Below, piece by piece: positions 17,133 through 24,911 of a DNA stretch of 64,000 nt. The translations under genes were made by a program, and so were the position numbers. Position 1 is the stretch's first letter; each line of letters opens with the position of its first letter. The stretch spans positions 868,001 through 932,000 of the forward strand of contig JAVSGI010000005.1 of the NCBI GenBank assembly GCA_032334235.1, read 5' to 3'. Source of the stretch: Paracoccaceae bacterium Fryx2 (GTDB lineage: Bacteria; Pseudomonadota; Alphaproteobacteria; Rhodobacterales; Rhodobacteraceae). The notes below the pieces were generated by a model. It was not told the DNA's origin and searched no databases. It worked only from the letters and a program-made list of their open reading frames with translations.

Positions 17133-18202
17133 CCGGGACCGAGACTGCCCTGGCGCCTGCCGCCCTGCCCCGCGTGCTGCACCTGCATTTCGGCAAGGAA
17201 GGCGGGGCGGAACGGTTCTTCGTCAGCCTCGTCAACGCGCTCGGGCGGCGCGGTGTGGACCAACGCTTCGTGATCCGCCCCAACCGCAGCTGGCGGGGAG
17301 AGATCGCAGACCTTGGCCCGTTGATCGAGAACAACTACAGCCGCATCTCGCCGCTGAGCCCGCTGCTGGAATGGCAGGTGCGGCGCCTCTGCCGCGAGTG
17401 GCAGCCCGATGCGATCATGGCCTGGATACCCCGCGCCGCGCGGCTGATCCCCGACTGGCCGGGGGCGGTGAAGCTGGCGCGGCTGGGCGATTTTCCCAAG
17501 AACCTCAAGCATTTCGGGCGGTGCGACCTGCTGGTGGGCAACCTGCCCGGCATCGGCACCCGTTGCCGCGATCTGGGCTGGACGAAGCCACTGGTCACCA
17601 TCTCCAACTTCCCGCGCCCGATCAAACCGGTGCCGGTCACGCGTGCCAGCCAGACGACGCCCGAGGATGCCTTTCTTCTGGTGGCAGGCGGCCGGTTCGT
17701 GCCGCGCAAGGGCATGGATGTGGCGATCAGGGCAGCGGCAGAGGTGCCGGGGGCGTGGCTGTGGCTGTTGGGCGACGGCAACGAGCGCCCGATGCTGGAG
17801 TCGCTGGCGCGCGAGCTTGGCATCGCAGACCGCGTGCGCTTTGTCGGCTGGGTGGCAGAGCCGATCCACCATCTGGCCGCCGCCGATGTCTTCCTGATGC
17901 CGTCGCGGCACGAACCCCTCGGCAACATGCTGCTGGAGGCGTGGCAGGCCGGGGTGCCCTCGGTTTCCACAAGGTCAGAGGGGCCGGACTGGTTCATGCG
18001 CGACGGCATCGACGGTCTGGTCACCCCGATCGACGACGTGGCGGCAATGGCTGCGGCGATCCGGCGGCTGCGGGCGGACCCGGCGCTGGCGCAGGGCTTC
18101 GCGGAGAACGCCAGCGGCCGGCTGGACGAGATGTTCAGCGAACACGGCGTGGTCGATGCCTACCTGCGCGTCTTCGCGGGCGAACTGCCCTTCGGGGCAT
18201 AG
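17129..18202 (+). CDS. Glycosyltransferase family 4
   Basis: A 357-residue GT-B fold glycosyltransferase (GT4 type, retaining). The N-terminal half begins LHLHFGKEGGAERFFVSLVNAL, matching the family's Gly-Gly-rich acceptor loop (GGAERF). The C-terminal half has FVPRKGMDVAIRAA, LWLLGDGNERPMLE and FLMPSRHEPLGNMLLEAW, the classic EPLGNMLLEA Glu-x7-Glu donor site. It acts in the cytoplasm or on the membrane face in surface glycan assembly. The start overlaps the previous stop by ATGA and the next gene follows after 3 nt, so it belongs to the same operon. The sugar donor is not predictable. Confidence 0.88.
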   Translation: MTGTETALAPAALPRVLHLHFGKEGGAERFFVSLVNALGRRGVDQRFVIRPNRSWRGEIADLGPLIENNYSRISPLSPLLEWQVRRLCREWQPDAIMAWIPRAARLIPDWPGAVKLARLGDFPKNLKHFGRCDLLVGNLPGIGTRCRDLGWTKPLVTISNFPRPIKPVPVTRASQTTPEDAFLLVAGGRFVPRKGMDVAIRAAAEVPGAWLWLLGDGNERPMLESLARELGIADRVRFVGWVAEPIHHLAAADVFLMPSRHEPLGNMLLEAWQAGVPSVSTRSEGPDWFMRDGIDGLVTPIDDVAAMAAAIRRLRADPALAQGFAENASGRLDEMFSEHGVVDAYLRVFAGELPFGA

Positions 18203-18205
18203 GCC

Positions 18206-18978
18206 ATGCGGGTGATGGTGATCAACCTCGCCGGGCAGACCGCGCGGCTGGCGTTTCAGGCCGGGCAGCTCGACCGGCTGGGCCTGCCCTGGCAACGGGT
18301 CGAGGCCGTCACCCCCGCGACCCTGTCGCCCCCTTCCGATGCGCCTTACTGGCAGCGATGGGAACGCCCGCTCAGCCCCGCCGAGAAGGCCTGTGCCGCC
18401 TCGCATCGCGCGGTCTGGGCGCGGGTGGCGGCCGGGTTCGGCCCAGTGCTGGTGCTGGAGGATGACGCGCTGCTGCTGCCGGGGGTCGCGGATTTCCTGG
18501 CCCGCGTGACGGGGTTTCAGGGGGTTGATCACATCTCGCTCGAAACCCGGGGGCGACGCAAGCTGCTGGGGGCGCCGCATCCGCAGGCCCCGATGCGGCG
18601 GCTGTGGCAGGACCGCAGCGGGGCCGCCGCCTATGTGCTGTGGCCCGCGGGCGCGGCGCGGCTGCTGGCGCGGGCCGACCGGCGGGCGGGCATTGCCGAT
18701 GCGGTGATCTGTGCCGCCTATGACATGTCGTCGTGGCAGGCCGACCCCGCGCTGGCGATCCAGATCGACCAGTGCGCCCGCTACGGCATCCCGCCCCCCT
18801 GCCCGCCGACAAGAGCAGCATCGGCGCATCGGGCAAGGCGGCGCTGGCGGGAATGGCTGCGCGGGTGCGGGCCGGCTTTCGCCTGCGCCGGGTGGCGGCG
18901 CAGCTGCGCATGGGTCTGCGCCGGGTTCAGGTGATCGGCCGGGCAACGCGGCGCGAGGTCCTTCCGGCGCGCCCCTAA
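18206..18978 (+). CDS. Glycosyltransferase family 25 protein, apparently frameshifted near its 3' end
   Basis: A second GT25-type enzyme, about 257 residues if repaired. VMVINLAGQTARL at the start, EKACAASHRAVW and VLVLEDDALLLP (DD motif) identify the family, and IQIDQCARYGIPPP is near the end. As given, the frame then turns into an Arg/Trp/Cys-rich tail and stops at 18934. The +1 neighbouring frame immediately continues with a natural-looking PADKSSIGASGKAALAG and ends at TAA 18976-18978. The switch point is the six-C run at 18794-18799: one more C restores a single frame. The coordinates cover the repaired gene. Its stop overlaps the stop of the convergent mprF. The gene is either disrupted or the sequence has lost one base. 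Confidence 0.75.
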
Positions 18979-21641
18979 GCCTGCACCCCGGCCAGCCTCC
19001 GGGCGCGCGGCGCGCGTGGCGCCTTGCCGCCGATCAGCACGGCCGCATCGGCCAGCGGCAACAGCGGCGGCAGGGCCGAGGGAACCGCCAGGTAATGCGG
19101 ATGCCAGGCCGGATCGAACTTCTCCTTGAAGGCGCGCAGGCCGGCGAAGTTGTAGAAGTTGCCGCCATGGCGGAACAGCGCCGCCCCGAACCTGTCCCAC
19201 AGCCTGCGGCTGCGGTCGGGCATCAGCCCCGACAGCGGCGCCATGCCCAGCGAGAAGCGGTGATAGCCCTGCTCGCGCAGGCGCAGCATCAGGTCGGTGA
19301 ACAGGAATTCCATCGTGCTGCCGGGTGCGTCCGCGCTGTGACGCATCATGTCAATCGAGGCCGCGGCGCGATTGTCGGTCACCAGCAGGTTGGCAAAGGC
19401 CACGATCCGCCCGGAATGGCGCACCACCGCCACCGGCCAGCGGTTCAGCCAGCCCGGATCGAACCGCCCCACGGAAAAGCCCTTCTCCCGCGCGTTCCTG
19501 GCCGCCAGCCAGTCGTCGGAAATGCCGCGCAGCGTGGCGATCAGCGCCGGGTCGTGCGGCGGGCTCAGCACCTCCAGCGTCAGCCCGTCGCGCTGGGCGC
19601 GGGCGTGGGCGGCGCGCAGCGACTTGCGGGCGGGCCCCTCCAGCGCGAAGGTGGCAAGGTCGATCACCGCCTCTTCGCCCAGTTTGTGCAGGTTCATCCC
19701 GAGGTCGAGCATCAGCGGCAGGTCACCCTCGCCAACCTCGTAGAACACCGGGCGGGCGCCCGCATGGCGGGCGGCATCGACAAAGGCCCAGGCGAGGCCC
19801 GCAAACGCCTCGGGCGCGCCAACCGGGCCGCCAAGGGCGATCCACGACCGGCCCTGCACCGCGAACATCAGGAAGGCATCGCCGCTGTCGGCAAACAGCA
19901 GCGTCTTGTCGCCGGTCAGCGCAAAGCCCGCGTCGGGTTTCTGCCCGGCCATCGCAATTGCCTCGGCCTGCACCAGTTGCACGGCATCGGGCAGGGTCGG
20001 AGTGAAGCGCGGTGCGCGCAGCAGCAGGAACAGCGTTGCCAGCCCGACCGCGAGGCTGGCCAGCAGCCCCGCCCGCAGGGCCCTGGGCGCGCCCTGATCC
20101 ATCGCGAATTGCCACCACAATTCATGGGCATAGGGCGTGCTCTTGTTGGCGAAGAAGAATACGAACCCGAACGAGGCGACCGTGGCCGCCACCAGCACGA
20201 TCCACCCCGGCGAGAAGAAACCAGAATGCGTCAGCCGGGTGCGGCGGTTGAACTCGCCCCGGAAGGGCAGCAGGATCAGGCAGGCCAGCCCCAGCACCAC
20301 CGCGCGCTGGTAGTCCAGCCCCTGCATCAGCGACACCGCCATCCCCGCCGCCAGCGCCGCCAGCGACAAAAGCCACGCCCCAAGGCTGCGCCGCGAGATT
20401 CCCAGCGCCAGCACGATCAGCCCCGCACCAAGGGCCGAGGACAGCAGCGCCGACCCCTCGACAAAGGCCAGCGGAAACAGCGCCTCGGCGGCCTCGGCCG
20501 CTTCGGAGGTGCGCGGGATCAGCGCGGAAAAGCTCATCCACAGGCCCGAGCCGAAGATCATCACCGCCAGCAGCAGCGGTGCCAGCGGCGCCACGGCACC
20601 GAACGCCGGGCGCGTCGCGGCCAGCGCCCGACCGACCGGGCCGCGCGGTGCCACCAGCGCCGCCCCGCCCAGCGCGCAATAGCCCTCGTAAAGCGCCAGC
20701 ACGATCAGGGCCAGCACGAAGGGCACGATGTAATAGGTGAAACGGTACAGCAGCAGCCCCGCCGCCACCGTCTCGATCTGGGTGCCCGCAGGCATCGCGG
20801 CGATCACCACCGTCTCGAACACCCCCACCCCGCCGGGCACATGGCTGAGAATCCCCGCCATGGTCGCCGCCGCGAACACCGCAAGGAACGAGAAGAACCC
20901 CATCTCGATCGGCGGAAGCAGAAGGTAAAGCGCAACCGCCGACAGTGCGATGTCGGCCAGGCTGAACAGCACCTGCCCCGCCAGCACCGGCAGGGTCGGC
21001 GCGCGCAGCGAAAAGCGGCGGAAGCGCAGCTCGCCCTTGCGCCACGAGGCGACCACCAGCGGCACCACCACGGCGGCAATCGCCGCCAGCGCCAGCCAGC
21101 GCAAGAGATGCGGCGCGATCGGCACCACCGCACTCAGCGCCGCCGGATGCGCCGCCAGCGCCCCCAGCCCCACCAGCGTCGCCGCCACCCCGTAGGACAC
21201 CGCCGCGAAGGTAGACACCGCTGCTACGTCATAGCCGTCAAGCCCCAGACCGGAATAGATGCGGTAGCGCACCGCCCCGCCCGACACCGCGCTGAGGCCC
21301 ACGGTGTTGCCGAAGGCATAGGCCATCAACCCGCCCGCCACCACCACCGGCACCGGCAAGGGCTTGCCGATGTAGCGCAGCGCCGACCAGTCATAGCCGA
21401 CCAGTGCCAGATACCCGCCCAGGGTCGCAAGAAACGCCAGCGCCAGCGTCGACCATGGCGTGGCCCGCATCTGGTCCGCGACATCGTTGATGTCGACCTT
21501 GGACAGCAGGTGATACAGCGCATAGAGCCCCAACCCGAACAGGAACGCCGCCACCAGATACGGCAGGCTGGCATGGAAACGGTTCCACAGGGTGGTGTTG
21601 TGCCTGGCGGGCGGGCCTTCGGGCCGCGTCTGTTCCGTCAT
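18975..21641 (-). CDS. mprF: Lysylphosphatidylglycerol synthase/flippase MprF-like
   Basis: An 888-residue bifunctional membrane protein of the MprF family. It transfers an amino acid (usually Lys) from its tRNA to phosphatidylglycerol and flips the product, lowering negative surface charge and reducing sensitivity to cationic peptides. About 12-14 hydrophobic helices occupy the first 560 residues, including LSHVPGGVGVFETVV, the conserved flippase segment. The C-terminal 320 residues form the DUF2156 GNAT-like catalytic domain (FALTGDKTLLFADSGDAFLMF, GGPVGAP, DMMRHSADAPGSTMEFLF, GMAPLSGL, FKEKFDPAWHPHYLA), all hallmark stretches. The start at 21641 gives a short polar N terminus; the frame is open further upstream without family sequence. 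Its stop overlaps that of the convergent GT25 gene. Confidence 0.93.
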   Translation of the reverse strand: MTEQTRPEGPPARHNTTLWNRFHASLPYLVAAFLFGLGLYALYHLLSKVDINDVADQMRATPWSTLALAFLATLGGYLALVGYDWSALRYIGKPLPVPVVVAGGLMAYAFGNTVGLSAVSGGAVRYRIYSGLGLDGYDVAAVSTFAAVSYGVAATLVGLGALAAHPAALSAVVPIAPHLLRWLALAAIAAVVVPLVVASWRKGELRFRRFSLRAPTLPVLAGQVLFSLADIALSAVALYLLLPPIEMGFFSFLAVFAAATMAGILSHVPGGVGVFETVVIAAMPAGTQIETVAAGLLLYRFTYYIVPFVLALIVLALYEGYCALGGAALVAPRGPVGRALAATRPAFGAVAPLAPLLLAVMIFGSGLWMSFSALIPRTSEAAEAAEALFPLAFVEGSALLSSALGAGLIVLALGISRRSLGAWLLSLAALAAGMAVSLMQGLDYQRAVVLGLACLILLPFRGEFNRRTRLTHSGFFSPGWIVLVAATVASFGFVFFFANKSTPYAHELWWQFAMDQGAPRALRAGLLASLAVGLATLFLLLRAPRFTPTLPDAVQLVQAEAIAMAGQKPDAGFALTGDKTLLFADSGDAFLMFAVQGRSWIALGGPVGAPEAFAGLAWAFVDAARHAGARPVFYEVGEGDLPLMLDLGMNLHKLGEEAVIDLATFALEGPARKSLRAAHARAQRDGLTLEVLSPPHDPALIATLRGISDDWLAARNAREKGFSVGRFDPGWLNRWPVAVVRHSGRIVAFANLLVTDNRAAASIDMMRHSADAPGSTMEFLFTDLMLRLREQGYHRFSLGMAPLSGLMPDRSRRLWDRFGAALFRHGGNFYNFAGLRAFKEKFDPAWHPHYLAVPSALPPLLPLADAAVLIGGKAPRAPRARRLAGVQA

Positions 21642-22114
21642 GCCGTGTTCGCTCCGCACTTGGGTTCGGATCTCTGTACCGGATATGGGGGTCACATGAA
21701 GAAAGAGCCCTGCCTTGTCGGATCGTTGCGGATCGTTCCGGATCGTTCGAGCCGACCTGATGCCAGTCCGGCGCCGATGCACTGATGACATCTTACCAGT
21801 GTATCGGGAAGGGTGAATGGGGAAAAATCTGCGCCCAGTGGCATGTCGCGATGCTCGTCCCCCGGCGCCCCTTGTCCCGGCGGCGCGCCAAGGGCCCCGC
21901 GCACGGGGCGGGCGGCGGGACCGGGGGCCCTGCGTCTCTCGGATGCCGGGCCGGAGGGGCCTTGACCCGAGGGGTCGAAAGGCGGTCTGGTCGGGATCAG
22001 GGCCGCGCCCACCTCGCCCAGCGTCGGCCCCGCGCCGAGCGGTTGGACGTTTGATCGGGCGGGAGGGCAGTCCGCATCCCCGCCACAAGGCCACCAATCA
22101 AGGAACGGACCTGC
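21642..22114. other. Divergent intergenic region between mprF and the DUF1345 gene
   Basis: 473 bp without a convincing gene. It carries three tandem 10-bp repeats at 21719-21748 (listed separately), a comparatively AT-rich stretch around 21783-21815 that could hold promoters for either direction, and a good AAGGAAC ribosome-binding site at about 22100 for the DUF1345 gene. The open frames crossing it are Arg/Gly/Pro-rich and look like shadows. Confidence 0.6.
21719..21748. repeat. Three tandem 10-bp repeats (CGGATCGTTS), possible regulator binding site
   Basis: CGGATCGTTG, CGGATCGTTC and CGGATCGTTC follow each other without a gap, 78 bp upstream of the mprF start codon. On the mprF strand they read as AACGATCCG repeats. 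A 10-bp period places every copy on the same face of the helix, as direct-repeat sites of OmpR/PhoB-class regulators are. The regulator is unknown. Confidence 0.55.
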
Positions 22115-22744
22115 ATGTTGCGAAAACTGCCCCATCCCCGCTTCGTGCTGTTCTTTGCCGTCCTTGCCGCCGGGACGGCGGCCTCCGCCCACCTGACCGG
22201 GGTCGAGGTCGCGTTCGTTGCGGGCTTCGACGCGGCGGCGCTGGCGTTCATCCTGTCCTGCCTGCCGCTGTGGCGTCAGGACCGGCTGGACGCGATCCTC
22301 AGGCGGACGGCGCGCGACGATGGCGGGCGGGTGCTGCTGCTGGTGGTGGCGGCGGTGGTGCTGGTCACCGTCCTGCTGGCGCTGGGGCGCATGATCGGGG
22401 CGCGTGCGACGCCGGGCCCGGCCGATTTCGCGCTGGTTACGGGCACGCTGGTGCTGGCATGGCTGTTCGTCAACCTGGTCTATGCCTTCCACTATGCCCA
22501 TCTCTATTACGATCAGGGTGACGCGGGCGACACGCGCGGTCTGGCATTCCCTGGCAAGGACACGCCGCTTTTCGCGGATTTCTGTTACTTCTCCTTCGTG
22601 ATCGGCATGACCTGCCAGGTGTCGGACGTCACGATCCAGACCACCACCCTGCGCCGGGTGGCGATGCTGCACGGGCTGTTCGCCTTCTTCTTCAACCTTG
22701 GCGTGCTGGCGCTGACGATCAACGTGCTGTCGGGCGTGCTGTGA
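22115..22744 (+). CDS. DUF1345 family membrane protein
   Basis: A 209-residue integral membrane protein with five or so hydrophobic helices. The C-terminal pattern FADFCYFSFVIGMTCQVSDV followed by LRRVAMLHGLFAFFFN is the recognisable DUF1345 signature; the function of that family is not established. The ATG at 22115 has an AAGGAAC ribosome-binding site about 10 nt upstream. Its stop lies within a 12-bp hairpin and it converges on the htrA-type gene. No functional partner is evident nearby. Confidence 0.82.
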   Translation: MLRKLPHPRFVLFFAVLAAGTAASAHLTGVEVAFVAGFDAAALAFILSCLPLWRQDRLDAILRRTARDDGGRVLLLVVAAVVLVTVLLALGRMIGARATPGPADFALVTGTLVLAWLFVNLVYAFHYAHLYYDQGDAGDTRGLAFPGKDTPLFADFCYFSFVIGMTCQVSDVTIQTTTLRRVAMLHGLFAFFFNLGVLALTINVLSGVL

Positions 22745-22755
22745 CGCCCGACAGC
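22726..22755. terminator. Bidirectional terminator-like hairpin
   Basis: A perfect 12-bp stem, GCTGTCGGGCGT (22726-22737) with ACGCCCGACAGC (22744-22755), encloses a 6-nt loop and overlaps the DUF1345 gene stop codon. It lies between two convergent genes. There is no T-tract, but the stem is strong and the position fits termination. Confidence 0.7.
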
Positions 22756-22768
22756 GGCGGATGGCGGT

Positions 22769-23923
22769 TCAGGCCGGCTGGTCGGCGCGGTTGCCAAGCA
22801 GCACCGTCAGCCCCTGCGCCTGACCGGCGCGCAGCAGGTCAAGCCTGACCGAGGCGCCCGGCGCGGCGCCGGCCACGATCCGCGTCAGCTCGCGCGCGTC
22901 GGCCACCTTGGCACCATCGACCGCCAGCACCACGTCACCGCGCTTCAGGCCGGCCTTCGCCGCCGGGCTGTTGGCCGACACGTCGGCGATCAGCGCCCCG
23001 TTGGTGGACACCAGCCCCAGCGCCGCCGCGATGTCGTCCGACACCGGCTGGATGGTGACGCCCAGCCAGCCCCGGTCCACCTTGCCATCGGTCGCGAGTT
23101 CGGCGATCACCTTCTGCGCCGTTTCGGCCGGCACGGCAAAGCCGATGCCGACCGACCCGCCCGAGGGCGAGAAGATCGCGGTGTTCACGCCCACCACCTG
23201 CCCCGCCCCATTGAACAGCGGCCCGCCCGAGTTGCCCTTGTTGATCGCGGCATCGGTCTGGATGAAGTTGTCGAACGGCCCGGCATTGATGTCGCGCCCC
23301 AGCGCCGAGACGATGCCCGCCGTGACGCTGTTGCCAAGGCCGAACGGATTGCCGATCGCCACCACATCCTCGCCGACCCGCAGCGCGGTGCTGTCACCGA
23401 AAGCGACGGTCGGCAGGTCGCCGGTCGGCACGACCCGGATCAGCGCAAGGTCGGTGGCGGGGTCGGCGCCGACCACGGTCGCGGGCAGCTTCGTGCCGTC
23501 CGAAAGCGTGACGGTCACCGTGTCGGCGCCCTCGACGACATGGCTGTTGGTCACGATGTCGCCCGAGGCCTTGACGATGAAGCCGGTGCCAAGCCCGTTC
23601 AATTCCTGGCCGGGGGCCTCGGGACCGCCCGGTATCCCGGGCATCGGCATTCCGAAGCGGCGGCTGAATTCCTCGAACGGAAAGCCCTGCGGCATCTCGG
23701 CGGGGTTGATCCCGGCCATGGTGGGGGCGGCCCTGGTGACTTCGATCAGCACCACGCCGGGGGCGACGCGTGCCACCAGATCGGCATGGCCGCCGGTTGC
23801 GGCGGCATAGGCATCGGCAGGCCCGAAGGCCGGGGCCAATGCGACGACGCTGGTTGACGCCAGCACTGCGCCCAGCACGAAGGCCGGCAGATGTCTGGCG
23901 CGCGGGAAAGCGGAAAGGGTCAT
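22769..23923 (-). CDS. Periplasmic HtrA/DegQ-type serine protease with one PDZ domain
   Basis: A 384-residue trypsin-like serine protease of envelope protein quality control. A signal peptide (basic start, then AFVLGAVLASTSVVALA) precedes an Ala-rich cleavage region. The catalytic triad is visible: His in VTNSHVVEG (near 127), Asp in ATDLALIRV (near 157) and Ser in GNSGGPLF (near 231). A single PDZ domain follows (RGWLGVTIQPV, then PAAKAGLKRGDVVLAVDG). One PDZ makes it DegS-like in layout, whereas DegP/DegQ have two. The ATG at 23923 has CAGGAG 9 nt upstream; the frame open further upstream is not family sequence. It is divergent from a two-component system, which suggests envelope-stress control, but this is inferred from position only. 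Confidence 0.92.
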   Translation of the reverse strand: MTLSAFPRARHLPAFVLGAVLASTSVVALAPAFGPADAYAAATGGHADLVARVAPGVVLIEVTRAAPTMAGINPAEMPQGFPFEEFSRRFGMPMPGIPGGPEAPGQELNGLGTGFIVKASGDIVTNSHVVEGADTVTVTLSDGTKLPATVVGADPATDLALIRVVPTGDLPTVAFGDSTALRVGEDVVAIGNPFGLGNSVTAGIVSALGRDINAGPFDNFIQTDAAINKGNSGGPLFNGAGQVVGVNTAIFSPSGGSVGIGFAVPAETAQKVIAELATDGKVDRGWLGVTIQPVSDDIAAALGLVSTNGALIADVSANSPAAKAGLKRGDVVLAVDGAKVADARELTRIVAGAAPGASVRLDLLRAGQAQGLTVLLGNRADQPA

Positions 23924-24100
23924 GGTCAGGCTCCTGAAAGCGACGCCCGGTTGCAGGATCGCGCGGCGGGCGGATGCGGTGAAGCTGTGCGCGCAACCTC
24001 GCAGCGCGGTCTCGGCAGGATTACAAATCTGCAAGGCTGGCGATGCCGGGGTCACGATGACGTGTGCGGCCGGGCCTTGCCGCCGGGGCCCGCGCCCTGC

Positions 24101-24175
24101 CCTTCCAAACCGTGCATTCCCAAACCCCGCCTTCCCAAACCCCGCCTTCCCAACCCCCGCCTTCCCAAACCCCGC
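24101..24175. repeat. 15-bp tandem repeat, C-rich on plus strand
   Basis: About four and a half copies of a 15-bp unit (TTCCCAAACCCCGCC and close variants) lie in the 314-bp divergent gap (23924-24237) between the htrA-type gene and the response regulator gene. The first copy is degenerate. The minus strand carries regularly spaced GGGG and GGG runs, so it could fold into a G-quadruplex. The rest of the gap shows no gene. Confidence 0.8.
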
Positions 24176-24237
24176 ACGGGCCCCTACCTTGTCGGACACC
24201 GCGCCCCGGCATCGGGGCGGCAACCGGCAGGATGGCA

Positions 24238-24909
24238 ATGAAGATTCTGGTGATCGAGGACGATCCCGCCACCGCGGACTACATTTCACGCGGCCTGCGC
24301 GAGGAAGGCCACGCGGTCGATCTGCTGGGCGACGGCCCCTCGGGCGTGGCGCAGGCGATGGTCGGGGCCTATGACGTGCTGGTGGTGGACCGGATGCTGC
24401 CGGGGCTGGACGGTCTGTCGCTGATCAAGGCCCTCCGCGCGGCAAGGGTCCGCACGCCCGCGCTGTTCCTGACCGCGCTTGGCGGGGTCGATGACCGGAT
24501 CGAGGGGCTGAACGCCGGGGCCGACGACTATCTGGTGAAGCCCTTCGCCTTCGGCGAGCTGTCGGCCCGCGTCGCAGCCCTGGCCCGCCGCCCCACGATC
24601 CGCGACGAGGAAACCGTGCTGACGGCGAGCGATCTGCGGATGGACCTGATCCGGCGCAAGGTGACCCGGGCGGGGCAGGAACTCGACCTGCTGCCGCGCG
24701 AATTCGCCCTGCTGGAACATCTGATGCGCCGCAAGGGCCGGGTCCAGACCCGCACCATGCTGCTGGAGGCGATCTGGGACATCACCTTCGATCCGCAGAC
24801 CAATGTGGTCGAAACCCATGTCAGCCGCCTGCGCGCCAAGGTCGACAAGCCGTTCGGCCATGACCTGATCAAGACCGTGCGCGGTGCGGGCTACCGGATC
24901 GAGGACTGA
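24238..24909 (+). CDS. OmpR/PhoB-family response regulator
   Basis: A 223-residue two-component response regulator. The receiver domain has the acidic pair (E7-D8-D9), the phosphoacceptor Asp51 in VVDRMLPGLDG, Thr in FLTALGG and Lys in YLVKPF. The C-terminal winged-helix domain has LDLLPREFALLEHLMR and NVVETHVSRLRAKVDKP, typical of the QseB/TctD-like branch. Two in-frame ATG codons lie at 24232 and 24238; the second has a GGCAGG sequence at suitable spacing. The histidine kinase gene follows after 2 nt. Targets are not visible; the divergent htrA-type gene and the repeat array between them are candidates. Confidence 0.93.
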   Translation: MKILVIEDDPATADYISRGLREEGHAVDLLGDGPSGVAQAMVGAYDVLVVDRMLPGLDGLSLIKALRAARVRTPALFLTALGGVDDRIEGLNAGADDYLVKPFAFGELSARVAALARRPTIRDEETVLTASDLRMDLIRRKVTRAGQELDLLPREFALLEHLMRRKGRVQTRTMLLEAIWDITFDPQTNVVETHVSRLRAKVDKPFGHDLIKTVRGAGYRIED

Positions 24910-24911
24910 GC

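Noticed and set aside
21785-22521. Open frames across the mprF-DUF1345 gap as small genes
   Set aside because: Arg/Gly/Ala-rich, overlap the clear DUF1345 gene in another frame and lack start signals.
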